Assembly: GCF_900105965.1 (NCBI RefSeq) | Contig: NZ_FNTV01000001.1 | Span: 2,356,001 to 2,420,000, forward strand | DNA: 64,000 nt | Reading direction: 5' to 3' | DNA from: Arthrobacter alpinus | GTDB taxonomy: Bacteria > Actinomycetota > Actinomycetes > Actinomycetales > Micrococcaceae | Shown here: one piece after another, positions 43,635 to 52,733 of the stretch | Layout of the letters: the number at the start of each line of letters is the position of its first letter | How positions within the stretch are numbered: the first letter of the stretch is position 1 | Notes under the pieces: model-generated | What the model saw: the letters and a program-made list of their open reading frames with translations, nothing else | Told to the model about the DNA's origin: nothing | The model's database searches: none | Translations under genes and position numbers: made by a program

Positions 43635-44738
43635 CTATTTCTTCAGAAATTCGTCATAGCTCCGGGCCAAAAAATCCTTGTTTGGCATCTCTGCCCGTTT
43701 CTTTGGGATGCTCATCAGTCCCTGCCGGTGGCGCTCCTGAAGCCCGTGCTTAAGCATCGGACCATCCACTTCTTCCAAGATGTCCTCCCGGATATGCACT
43801 TGCAGATCAGGGCTAATTCCCAGAATGTTCGCGTCAAAAGCAGCGTGATGGATCTTGCACAATGCCAGTCCGTTTTCAACTGACGCTATTCCTTCTTCAT
43901 CCCGATCGGGAATAATATGCGCGGCATCCAAGAGAACAGCATGTTTGAGATTGCAAACGGCACAGCGTGATTCGTAAGCACGAAGCACCGATGATCTAAA
44001 GACTCGCTGATGCAGTCGTACCCGAGCCACACGATTGGAGTATCCCTTAGGAATGCTTATCGACTCCATGCCTACGCCGGGGGCATTAAAAACCGCCGGA
44101 TTATTCGCGGCGTCAATGTCCACGACGAACTGGCGCTTCTCTGGCTCTTCGGCTACCAGATAGACCGGGAATATCGCCTGAAACTGTGATTGACCGACGC
44201 CGAAGAACCAAATAATCGGAAGTCGCAATTCCATGGCCCTTCTCAGTCCACGATTTGTGTAGAGATCCGGGTCTTCGCCCTCCCATTTGTATCGCAAGAG
44301 CCCATCTGGGCCGACTTCGTCACGATAGGGTCGCTCTTTACCTGGTTCTCTATAAACGGTTGTGATTGAGAGCGCAGCATCCAGATTCTTGGGCTTTCGG
44401 ATCCCTTTCGTGATGTCTTTCAGCCGGAAGGGTTTTCCTTCGAATTGAAAGTCGTCCAAATCGGAAGTGTGAAGTGCCTCGGCGCCATCGCTCGTTCTCT
44501 GTTCCAGCCACGTTATGGCCGCTTCACGCACTCTTTCGTCAAGGCTTTTTGACCCACTTTGCTTCAGGTTTTTCAGGTCACTGAAGGGAATCCTATGACG
44601 GCGACCGGAGGTGGAGTCCACGTATGCGTTAGGCAAGCGTCCGTCCAAAATGTAATCCGAGATTGTTCTTTCACTGACGTGGAGGAATAATGCCGCATTC
44701 CCCACTGAATAGTCATCTTCCAATTCAGGACGTGCCAT
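43635..44738 (-). CDS. HNH_2 endonuclease with N-terminal DNA-binding and central recognition domain
   Basis: A 367-residue protein. Residues ~8-60 resemble an excisionase/MerR-like helix-turn-helix (VGNAALFLHVSERTISDYI, GRRHRIPFSDLKNL). The middle ~130-240 contains YKWEGEDPDLYTNRGLRRAM and IIWFFGVGQSQFQAIFPVYL, like the recognition part of McrA/ScoMcrA-type proteins. The C-terminus is an HNH_2 nuclease with CAVCNLKHAVLLDAAHII and NGLALCKIHHAAFDAN (Cys, His and Asn ligands intact). Modification-dependent (type IV) restriction is inferred. AGGGGGG precedes the ATG. Codon use is less GC-rich than the flanks, consistent with transfer. Confidence 0.82.
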   Translation of the reverse strand: MARPELEDDYSVGNAALFLHVSERTISDYILDGRLPNAYVDSTSGRRHRIPFSDLKNLKQSGSKSLDERVREAAITWLEQRTSDGAEALHTSDLDDFQFEGKPFRLKDITKGIRKPKNLDAALSITTVYREPGKERPYRDEVGPDGLLRYKWEGEDPDLYTNRGLRRAMELRLPIIWFFGVGQSQFQAIFPVYLVAEEPEKRQFVVDIDAANNPAVFNAPGVGMESISIPKGYSNRVARVRLHQRVFRSSVLRAYESRCAVCNLKHAVLLDAAHIIPDRDEEGIASVENGLALCKIHHAAFDANILGISPDLQVHIREDILEEVDGPMLKHGLQERHRQGLMSIPKKRAEMPNKDFLARSYDEFLKK

Positions 44739-45698
44739 ACGTCAGCCCCCTAGCTGCTTCGCTCACGAAACGGAAGTTGTGTTTTCCATTCGTAAGTCAT
44801 TTCCTCCAGGAAACCACATGGCGTGGTTTCTCGCGAACGAGAGGTCCCCATGGCCAGAGGATTGGGCTGTGTCCTGCAACATTGGGATTGTTTTCATGCC
44901 ACTGGTCGGCAGATTACCCGGTGAGGTTACAGTGCGACAGGAAACGTGTTCTTGTCGAGACCATTGGCATTGACTCACGGGGGATTCCACATGATAGCCA
45001 TCGGGTTGCTCCCCCGTGCGCGGGGCAGATGCGATCCGCGCCCGACAAGGAAGAGGGGCAAGCCATGACAGTTTCACCGTCGGTCGTCTATTAGGTGACA
45101 CGCAGGACGTCCAAACCATGACGCTTGCATTCCAAGAACAAGAAGCACTCCCGTGCGATTAGATGGCGACTCCGCATTCAAAGCTGCCAGCGGCTGTGGC
45201 GTTTTGCCGGGTCATTTTGGATTTAGAAGTTCATGACTATGGAGCGGTCTACGGAAAGGCTCAAAGCCGAGGCCACTTGGCCAAGGAGCCGACTACCTTG
45301 TGTTGTTCCGCATACATGCTCGAGGTCGATGGCAACCAGCTGGAAATGTTCTCGCCGGAGAAGAAGTGGAAGCGGTGCTCATGACACGTTGGATACATCA
45401 CTGACGGCGCGCCATCCACGCTTGCGCCGGACTACCCATAGCTTTGAGCGCGACCCAGCGTTGCTCCCCCGAAGGTGAGAGTTAACCGGTTCGCTGCTGA
45501 GTTTCAAGAGACTCTATCGCTGGAGCTAGAGACATAAGTGAACATTTCTCACCACTCCCGATCCACATGGTCAACTCCGCGTCAGCACCTAGACATCCGA
45601 TGTTATGCGTGCCAAAATTGCTCATTGTCACGCAAATCACAGCTATTTCCCGGAAATGCGTTGATAAACACCAGACCAATGTAGTTCAGGAGTTGTCA
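44739..45698. other. 960-bp gene-poor stretch, possibly decayed
   Basis: No frame here shows convincing coding character. The best, at 45163-45384 (+, 73 codons, with VHDYGAVYGKAQSRGHLAKE), lacks a ribosome-binding site and could be a remnant of a longer gene. GC is lower than the surroundings. No insertion sequence ends, tRNA or integrase were seen. The right end must hold the GH95 promoter. Confidence 0.45.
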
Positions 45699-48600
45699 AT
45701 GACCTTCGCACAGCCCACCCGCCGCCAAGCTCTCAAATTGGGCGGGGCACTCGCCCTCACACCCCTTGTCACCCAGCTTTTCCTCCAATCAGCATCCGCC
45801 AAGACGGCAACGCTCCCCGCCACAGTTCTGGCGCCCCACCCGGCTCTTTCCAGCCACGCGCTTTGGTACCAGCTTCCCGCCACAGATTGGCAGTCCGGCG
45901 CCCTTCCCATCGGCAACGGCCGCTTGGGCGCCATGCTCTTCGGCGATCCCTCGCAAGACAGAATCCAGTTCAACGAGCAGAGCCTTTGGGGCGGCGTCAA
46001 CAACTACGACAACGCGTTGGCCGGCCAACCCGACGGAGCCTACGACACCAGCGTCACCGGATTCGGCTCCTACAGGAACTTCGGCGACGTCATTGTCAGC
46101 TTCGCCGAACGGCCCGTTGTCACCTCACCCGGTGGACCCTACAAGATCTGGGGCGCCGAAGGCGTGGACGCTTCCGTTGACAACAACACCGGCACCAAAT
46201 GGTGCATCGATGGCCCTCCCTCAACCGTCACCTGGCAAATCAAACTGCCGTCCGGCGCAGTTGTCTCCAGATACACCTTCACCAGCGCCAACGATGTCCC
46301 TGCACGCGACCCGCAGAACTGGACCTTCTCAGGTTCCCAGAACGGCGAAAACTGGACCGTCTTGGATTCACGATCACTACCTGCGCCATTCGAAACCCGA
46401 CTCCAAGCCAAGGAATTCACCGCAGCAAACCAGACTGCCTACTCCTTCTACAAGTTTGATTTCATGCCCAAGCCGGGAGTGAGTCACTTCCAGGTCTCGG
46501 AAATCTCCTTGGCCGGCGTCAGCATGGGCGGGCAGTCCGCCCTCTACCTCTCCTCCCCCACAGTCCAGTCCGACGGCGACGGTCAAGGCGCCGACATCAT
46601 GCGCACCCTCGACGGGTCCCCAACAACGGCTTGGTCGGCACCCAACCCGGGATCCGGCGTCGTATGGCAGGCAGACCTTGGCAAGGCCGTAGCCCTGACC
46701 TCGTATTCCCTCACCTCCGCGCCGGAAAGCCCTAGCGACGATCCAACTCAGTGGGTCCTGGAAGGATCAAGCAACCGCCGCGACTGGGTTGTCCTGGATT
46801 CGCGCTCACCCGGGGCACCTTTCGCCTCACGTGGCCAAACCGCCTCCTTCCCCCTGCCCGGCGCTGCGACCTTCAGCTCCTACCGATTGACGCTGCGCGG
46901 AGCTGCCGGCGCCGCGAACCTGCGCATCGCCGAGGTGAGGTTGCAGGGCAACGACTTCGATTCCCGCGCAACATCTGCCGTGGCCGAGTACAAGCGCGCC
47001 TTGGACCCCACCATTGGCGTCCATCTCACTCAATTTGGCACCGCTGGCAACCGCGTCCTGCGAGAAGCATTCGCCAGCCGGACCGCAGATGTGATCGTGA
47101 TGCGCTACGAAACAGACCGCCCCGGCGGACTCACGGCGTCGTTGGCGCTGTCATCAGGACAGGGCGTCACCACCACGGCCAGCGCCCCCTCGCGCTCCCT
47201 CACCTTCTCCGGGACCATGGCCAATCAGCTCAAACACGCGGCCACCCTGCGAATCGTCGACACCGACGGCACAGTAACAGGCGAAGGCGCGAGTCTGCGC
47301 GTTCAGGGTGCGTCCACCATGACCCTGATTCTCGATGCCCGCACCAATTACAAGCTCGACGCCGCAGCCGGTTGGCGCGGAGCCGATCCCGAACCCGGCA
47401 TCACCGCGGCCATCAACGCCGCCTCGCTCAAGAGCTACGACGCCTTGCGCGCCGAGCACCAGAGCGAACTCTCGCCGCTCATGTCCCGCGTCTCAGTTGA
47501 TTGGGGTACGACGCCGGAGAACGTCGCCAAGGTGCCCACCGACGTCCGGCTCGCGACTTACGGGGCCGGGCAGGATGATCCCAGCTTGGAGCAAACCATG
47601 TTTGCCTACGGCCGTTACCTGCTGCTTGGTTCCTCCCGGCCCGGTGGCCTGCCGGCCAACTTGCAGGGCCTGTGGAATGACAGCAACCAGCCGGCTTGGG
47701 CCTCGGATTACCACACCAACATCAACGTCCAGATGAACTACTGGGGCGCCGAAACCACCAACCTGGCTGAAAGCCACGAACCACCAACCTGGCTGAAAGC
47801 CACGAACCACTCATCGAGTTCATCAAACAAGTTGCGGTGCCCAGCCGGGTCGCCACCCGCAACGCATTTGGAGCGGACACTCGCGGCTGGACGGCCAGGA
47901 CCAGCCAGAGCATCTTCGGTGGCAACTCGTGGGAGTGGAACACCGTTGCCAGCGCTTGGTATGGCCAACACATTTACGAGCACTGGGCCTTTACACAGGA
48001 CAAGGCCTACCTGCGCGAGACGGCTGTTCCGCTCCTGAAGGAGATCTGCCAGTTCTGGGAGGACCGGCTGGTGTTGGATGCCAACGGCAAGCTGGTGGCC
48101 CCGGATGGATGGTCGCCCGAACATGGGCCCCGCGAAAACGGTGTCATGTATGACCAGCAGATCATCTGGGACCTCTTCCAGAACTACGTTGACTGCGAGG
48201 CCGCAGCGGGATTGGACCCGGACTATCAGGCTCGCGTCCAAGAGCTGCAGAACAAGTTGGCCCCCAACAAGATTGGGAAGTGGGGTCAATTGCAGGAATG
48301 GCAAGCAGACAGGGATGACCCCGCCGATATCCACCGCCATACTTCCCACTTGTTCGCGGTGTACCCGGGGCGTCAAATCAATCTGGCAGAATCACCGGAA
48401 CTGGCCGCGGCCGCGTTGGTCTCATTGAAAGCACGCTGCGGCGAGAAGGACGGAACGCCCTTCACGGAAGGCAGCGTCTCCGGCGACAGCCGCCGGTCCT
48501 GGACCTGGCCATGGCGTGCTGCACTGTTTGCCCGCTTGGGTGAAGCCGAACGCGCCCGGTTCATGGTGCGCGGATTGCTGAGCTTCAACACCTTGCCCAA

Positions 48601-48931
48601 CCTGTTCTGCAACCACCCGCCGTTCCAGATGGACGGCAACTTCGGCATCACAGGTGCCGTGGCGGAGATGCTGATCCAGAGCCACACCGGCACCATCCAC
48701 CTACTCCCTGCACTGCCCGCGTCTTGGGCTGACGGAGCCTTCACCGGACTCCGGGCACGCGGAGGCTACCAAATCGATTGCACCTGGAAGTCCGGAAAGG
48801 TCACCGAGGTTGTTGTCATTGGCGACAAGTCACCGAACCAGGGCAACATCACCATCCGAATGAACGGGAAGGATTACAAGGTCAAGCCCACGAAGCCGGG
48901 CCACAAGACCAAGCCGTTCTCGCCTAGCTAG
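45699..48931 (+). pseudogene. GH95 alpha-L-fucosidase family gene, frameshifted by a 26-bp tandem duplication
   Basis: The first frame runs from an ATG at 45699 (CAGGAG site, 7-nt spacing) and stops at 48038 in nonsense sequence. Coding continues in another frame from about 47811 to 48931. The switch falls exactly at a 26-bp tandem duplication; removing one copy gives one frame of 1068 residues. A Tat-like signal (TRRQALKLGG) opens the protein. The GH95 N-domain (LPIGNGRLGAMLFG, NEQSLWGG) is interrupted by two discoidin-like (F5/8 type C) modules. The catalytic part lies after the break: WSPEHGPRENG and MDGNFGITGAVAEM. As it stands the product lacks its active site. Substrates would be fucosylated or galactosylated plant or host glycans. 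Confidence 0.88.
47754..47805 (+). repeat. Exact 26-bp tandem duplication inside GH95
   Basis: Copies at 47754-47779 and 47780-47805 are identical, and 5 bases of a third copy (ACCAC) follow. The unit encodes TTNLAESHE in the correct frame. Because 26 is not a multiple of 3 it shifts the frame. Such direct repeats can be lost by slippage, so the change may be reversible. Confidence 0.93.
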
Positions 48932-48937
48932 GCGCAT

Positions 48938-48986
48938 GGTGGGTTGGGCTTGTTGAAAGCAAGGGTTTCGGCAGGCTCAACCCACC
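48938..48986. terminator. Hairpin after GH95, REP-like right arm
   Basis: GGTGGGTTG (48938-48946) pairs with CAACCCACC (48978-48986). The right arm sits in GGTTTCGGCAGGCTCAACCC, a motif close to the GGTCTCGACAAGCTCGACCA copy at 51219. It may serve as the GH95 terminator and belong to a dispersed palindromic repeat family. Confidence 0.5.
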
Positions 48987-49133
48987 GTGCACGCATCCGA
49001 CGCACTGTGTCGGTACGTTGGTCCGTGACAGAAGAGGCGGTCCACGTGCCGATGAAACCATCCACGAACAATTTATAGAATAAAACTTCTAGCAACTATA
49101 GTCCTTCAAGAAAATATAGACTAAAATTGTGGT

Positions 49134-51206
49134 ATGGGTAGTTCAACGGATTTCCCGGAGTCTCGGGGTGATTCATCCACCACAGCCAGTGTGGCGGAAC
49201 TGATTGCCGCGCTCCCCTTGCCCAGGGTCGAGCCACTCGAGCACTGCCTCCACGCCCTCCGCGAACTGCCGCCACGTCCGGCCCCCCGAGCAACCGGGCC
49301 AGCCTCGTATTCGCAGTTGGATGGGGTCCGGTCCCTGATGGATCAGTGCTTGCACGCCGTCGCGGCCCTGCACCGGCATCAAAACCAGTGCGCCGCGTTA
49401 CTGATCACGCTCGTGGAACAACTCGAATCAACCACCCTGATCGAGGGCCGCCTCCTGAGCCTGGATCCCTGGCAACGCACCCACTCCCTGGATCAAGTCC
49501 GCGCCGAACTCGCCATCACCCTCCACATCCCGGAAGGTGCGGCCGGCAGGCTCATGGCACACGCCACGACTCTCGTTCGTGAGTTGCCCGAGTCCCTGGC
49601 CGCCATGGAATCCGGGGAGCTGGGCTGGGACTACGCAGTCGTCATCGCCGAGGAATCAGACCTGCTTCGCACCACCGGCATCCCAACAGAAACCGTGGCC
49701 GGGTTTGAGCAACAACTCCTGAGCAAGGCTGAGGGCAGTACCTTGCGGAGCTTTCGGGAGAAAGCACGTCGCCTGCGGGAACGCTCCCACCCGGAAACCA
49801 TCCCCGCCCGGACTCGCCGCGCGTATACGGATCGCCGGATCAATATCAGCCGGAGCCTGGATGGGATGTCCTGGCTCAGCCTCTACGCACCCTCCCCCGC
49901 GATCGAGGCGATCTGGGACCAATGCACCCTCACCGCCACCGCAGCCCAAGGCCCCCACGAAACCCGCACCCTGACCCAACTCCGCGCCGACGTGGCCGCA
50001 GCCCTGCTCCTGAACCAAACCATGAGCGAGAACCACATCTACCGCCCCGCCCCCGAGACAAATATCGACGACGTCGCTGATCCAGGTGCCAGCGCTCATG
50101 CTGGGGATCCGTGGTTTGCACCGACGGAGCCCGATCCTTGCACTGTCGGAGAATTCCCCGACCCGCATCACGGCGCCTTCACCCTAGAACAAGGGGTGAC
50201 TCCGGTCTTTGACGACCCCGATTATTCCTCTCCCGGGTTCAGGGACCCGGACATCAGGAACAATCCGCAGTGGCATCCAGGACTAGACGTCATCCGCCTC
50301 GAACCCCTCCCCACGGCTCTCCCCACCCAGTCTCAAGGACCACTCGGTGAGGAACCCGAAACAGACCCCGGTGCGGAACCCAACAACGGCCAAGACACCC
50401 CGTACCCGCCCCTGCCACAGGCACTACCGGTCGTGATGATTCCCGTCTTCTCACTACTGGGGCTTACGAATGAGCCAGCCTGGATGGAAGGCGCCGGACC
50501 CATCAGCATGGACATCGCCCGGCGGATGAGTGAATCCGCGCCAAGCATCTACCGGCTCCTGGTCGATCCCATCAGCAACAAACCCCTCGAGGCGGGCATG
50601 GATTGCTACCGGATCACCAAAACGATGCGGACCATGCTGCGCATCAGAGATGAATACTGCCAATTCCCCGGCTGCAACGCGAAAGCCTCCACCTCCGAGA
50701 TCGACCATATCCAAGCCTTCAACGCAGGCGGGAAAACCACCCCAGCAAACCTCGAACATCTCTGCAAACGCCACCACCACATGAAGCACTTCAAAGACGA
50801 CAAAAACCATGACGGCCAGTATCGATCCATCAACGAACCCGAACGGAACAATCTCCACCTGCGCGGCTGGACACCCCGACGCGAAGAAGGCGGCCGTGTT
50901 TCCTGGACCACACCCACGGGCCAATACTGCCCACCAGAGCCCGGCCTCGAGCAACCACCCGCCTACCCCGAATGGATCAAAACGGCCATGGACGCCAAGC
51001 TCGCACAAAAGCTCGCAGAGCAATCTGAACACGACTGGGAAAAGGAACTACTCGACACGCCAGAAGACGACGGCAGCTGGGGACCGGCAGGCATGCCCGA
51101 ACCCCCACCCGGCCTCTTCCCAGCCAACGCCGAGGAAGAAGAAATCCTCAACCTCAACGCCATCCACCGGGCACTCGAAGACCCCGCCTTGGGCCTCGCC
51201 CTTTGA
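49134..51206 (+). CDS. DUF222/HNH endonuclease family protein (13E12-type)
   Basis: A 690-residue protein of the actinobacterial DUF222-HNH (13E12 repeat) family. The DUF222 region spans ~55-300 (LRADVAAALLLNQ near its end). A Pro/Asp/Glu-rich linker of about 130 residues (DPGASAHAGDPWFAPTEPD) follows, then the HNH nuclease at ~510-560 with EYCQFPGCNAKASTSEIDHI and NLEHLCKRHHHMKHF. AT-rich DNA precedes the start, and TAAAAT ends 7 nt before the ATG, so a leaderless mRNA is likely. The function is unproven; mobility has been suggested for such multicopy genes. Confidence 0.9.
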   Translation: MGSSTDFPESRGDSSTTASVAELIAALPLPRVEPLEHCLHALRELPPRPAPRATGPASYSQLDGVRSLMDQCLHAVAALHRHQNQCAALLITLVEQLESTTLIEGRLLSLDPWQRTHSLDQVRAELAITLHIPEGAAGRLMAHATTLVRELPESLAAMESGELGWDYAVVIAEESDLLRTTGIPTETVAGFEQQLLSKAEGSTLRSFREKARRLRERSHPETIPARTRRAYTDRRINISRSLDGMSWLSLYAPSPAIEAIWDQCTLTATAAQGPHETRTLTQLRADVAAALLLNQTMSENHIYRPAPETNIDDVADPGASAHAGDPWFAPTEPDPCTVGEFPDPHHGAFTLEQGVTPVFDDPDYSSPGFRDPDIRNNPQWHPGLDVIRLEPLPTALPTQSQGPLGEEPETDPGAEPNNGQDTPYPPLPQALPVVMIPVFSLLGLTNEPAWMEGAGPISMDIARRMSESAPSIYRLLVDPISNKPLEAGMDCYRITKTMRTMLRIRDEYCQFPGCNAKASTSEIDHIQAFNAGGKTTPANLEHLCKRHHHMKHFKDDKNHDGQYRSINEPERNNLHLRGWTPRREEGGRVSWTTPTGQYCPPEPGLEQPPAYPEWIKTAMDAKLAQKLAEQSEHDWEKELLDTPEDDGSWGPAGMPEPPPGLFPANAEEEEILNLNAIHRALEDPALGLAL

Positions 51207-51218
51207 TCTAGCCGAAAT

Positions 51219-51245
51219 CTAGGTCTCGACAAGCTCGACCAACGG
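51219..51245. repeat. REP-like intergenic motif
   Basis: AGGTCTCGACAAGCTCGACC follows the DUF222 gene and resembles the motif after GH95 at about 48963-48986. Short TCGACAAGCTCGA-type palindromes are common between genes in Arthrobacter relatives. Two copies flank the DUF222/HNH gene. Confidence 0.4.
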
Positions 51246-51333
51246 CGGCAGGATCCACCGCAGGGGCGCACTCGACCCGCAGCACAGCCTATGGTTAAGG
51301 CAACAGCCCTCTGACAGCCACGGAGACGTCCCC

Positions 51334-51810
51334 ATGACAGATCTATCGAGCGCAAGCGCCACCATTCTGATCGCGGATTTCGTCAACATTGACGCTGCCG
51401 GGAAGGTCAATGTGATTGGTGGCGGCATCCAGTTTCTGGGATCGGACTCCGAGGGCGGTCAGACGGCGCCGTTCTCAGTTTTTGTGAGCGTCACGGTCAG
51501 CATTCCCACCTTTGACGAGACGCAGGCCGCGGTGGAAATAGTCCTCGTGGATTCGGACGGCCAACCCGTCACGGTGGCCGGCACGGATGGGCCCAACGTG
51601 CTCAGGTTCAACCAGTCGGTCGATTTCCGACACTCGGTGACACCAGATGTCCAGTCGCCACCAATGGGATTCCCGGGAAGCTCCAACGTCGTACTGAACT
51701 TCCCCGGCGGACTGCCACTGCCCACGGGGGCGACCTACGAATGGATGGTTCTGCTGGATGGGACACGACTGTCGGCAACATCATTCTTTGTGCCGGGGTC
51801 GGCAGAATAG
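51334..51810 (+). CDS. Conserved hypothetical protein, beta-rich (DUF6941-like)
   Basis: A 158-residue soluble protein with MTDLSSASATILIADFVNID, the GKVNVIGGGIQFLG segment and a mostly beta-strand pattern ending SATSFFVPG. The ADxVNxDxxGKxNVxGGG opening resembles a family of small actinobacterial proteins I recall as DUF6941; this is from memory. CGGAGA precedes the ATG. The role is unknown. Confidence 0.7.
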   Translation: MTDLSSASATILIADFVNIDAAGKVNVIGGGIQFLGSDSEGGQTAPFSVFVSVTVSIPTFDETQAAVEIVLVDSDGQPVTVAGTDGPNVLRFNQSVDFRHSVTPDVQSPPMGFPGSSNVVLNFPGGLPLPTGATYEWMVLLDGTRLSATSFFVPGSAE

Positions 51811-51868
51811 CTGGCCCACCCACCCACACAAAGCTAGGCTGGGCGCCGTCGAACCTTAGCCACACAAC

Positions 51869-52573
51869 TTACTGTGAGTGGAGCACGTAGCTCTTGAGAT
51901 CATTCAGGGTCTGGGTCATGTGATTGTCCATGGCAACCCTGGCCAGCTCGGGCGTGCGGACTGTAAGTGCCTTCAGGATGGCCGCATGCATGACGATTGC
52001 ATTGGCCTGAATCTCAGGCACCCGAGACGTCTCCGCTCGGCGATTTTCCAGGATGCGATGCAAGGGCTCAAAGAGAACGGCCACAAAGATGTTGCCCGAG
52101 GCCTGCAGAATGATGTCGTGAAACGCAAGGTCAGATTCAACGAACGCGGGTACGTCCCCAGCCTCATGGGCTGCCTTCATCCGGCTCACCTGATCCGCCA
52201 TGCGCGCCAAGTCCTCGTCAGAAATGCGCGTTGCCGCCAACTCGCAGGCGCCCGTCTCCAACATGCGACGCAGCTCGATCAGCTGGACGGCCACGACGGC
52301 GTCGTCCTCCCCCTCGGAAACAGCGCGAAGCACGGCATTGAGCGAGCCCCAGCTACCAAGCGGATTGACGAACGTTCCCCGCCCCCGTTCAACACGGAGA
52401 ATGCGCTGGGCCACCAGAGTCTTCATGGCTTCCCGGACCGTCATACGGCTCACATCATGCTGGGAACTCAGCTCCAACTCACCAGGAACCAGCGAATCGG
52501 GTGCGAATTCTCCCGCGACGATTCGGTCCAGCAAATCATCAGCCACCACGTCGGTCAACGACTTGCGCGCCAT
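51869..52573 (-). CDS. GntR-family regulator, FadR/FCD subgroup
   Basis: A 234-residue repressor. The winged helix spans ~10-75 (LVPGELELSSQHDVSRMTVREAM, VERGRGTFVNP). The C-terminal FCD domain has the metal-ligand pattern Asp/His (ESDLAFHDIILQASGN, then MHAAILKAL and AMDNHM). GGGAGA precedes the ATG. It is divergent from the acid-sugar kinase gene, with a 15-bp perfect palindrome in the spacer, so local repression released by an acid sugar or its phosphate is inferred. Confidence 0.9.
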   Translation of the reverse strand: MARKSLTDVVADDLLDRIVAGEFAPDSLVPGELELSSQHDVSRMTVREAMKTLVAQRILRVERGRGTFVNPLGSWGSLNAVLRAVSEGEDDAVVAVQLIELRRMLETGACELAATRISDEDLARMADQVSRMKAAHEAGDVPAFVESDLAFHDIILQASGNIFVAVLFEPLHRILENRRAETSRVPEIQANAIVMHAAILKALTVRTPELARVAMDNHMTQTLNDLKSYVLHSQ

Positions 52574-52683
52574 GTCTCCCTTTCCTCACATCCTCGGATC
52601 ATCAGTTTAGGGCCTTCCCGCCGGGCCCTGGGCATCCACTTGCGAAGACCCTGTGTCTCGTGCCACAATAACATTCAAATGTT

Positions 52684-52698
52684 AGATGTCAGACATCT
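52684..52698. promoter_or_regulatory. 15-bp palindrome, candidate GntR operator
   Basis: AGATGTCAGACATCT is a perfect dyad around a central A. GntR/FadR-type operators contain the core GTnnnAC, and here the core is GTCAGAC, one form of it. It lies 36 nt upstream of the kinase ATG. Confidence 0.6.
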
Positions 52699-52733
52699 TA
52701 CAAAAGAGTTTCCCCACAAAGAGGTGTGAAGTA

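Noticed and set aside
41737..51245. Prophage or integrative element in the accessory region
   Set aside because: No integrase, phage structural gene, tRNA attachment site or flanking long repeat is visible.
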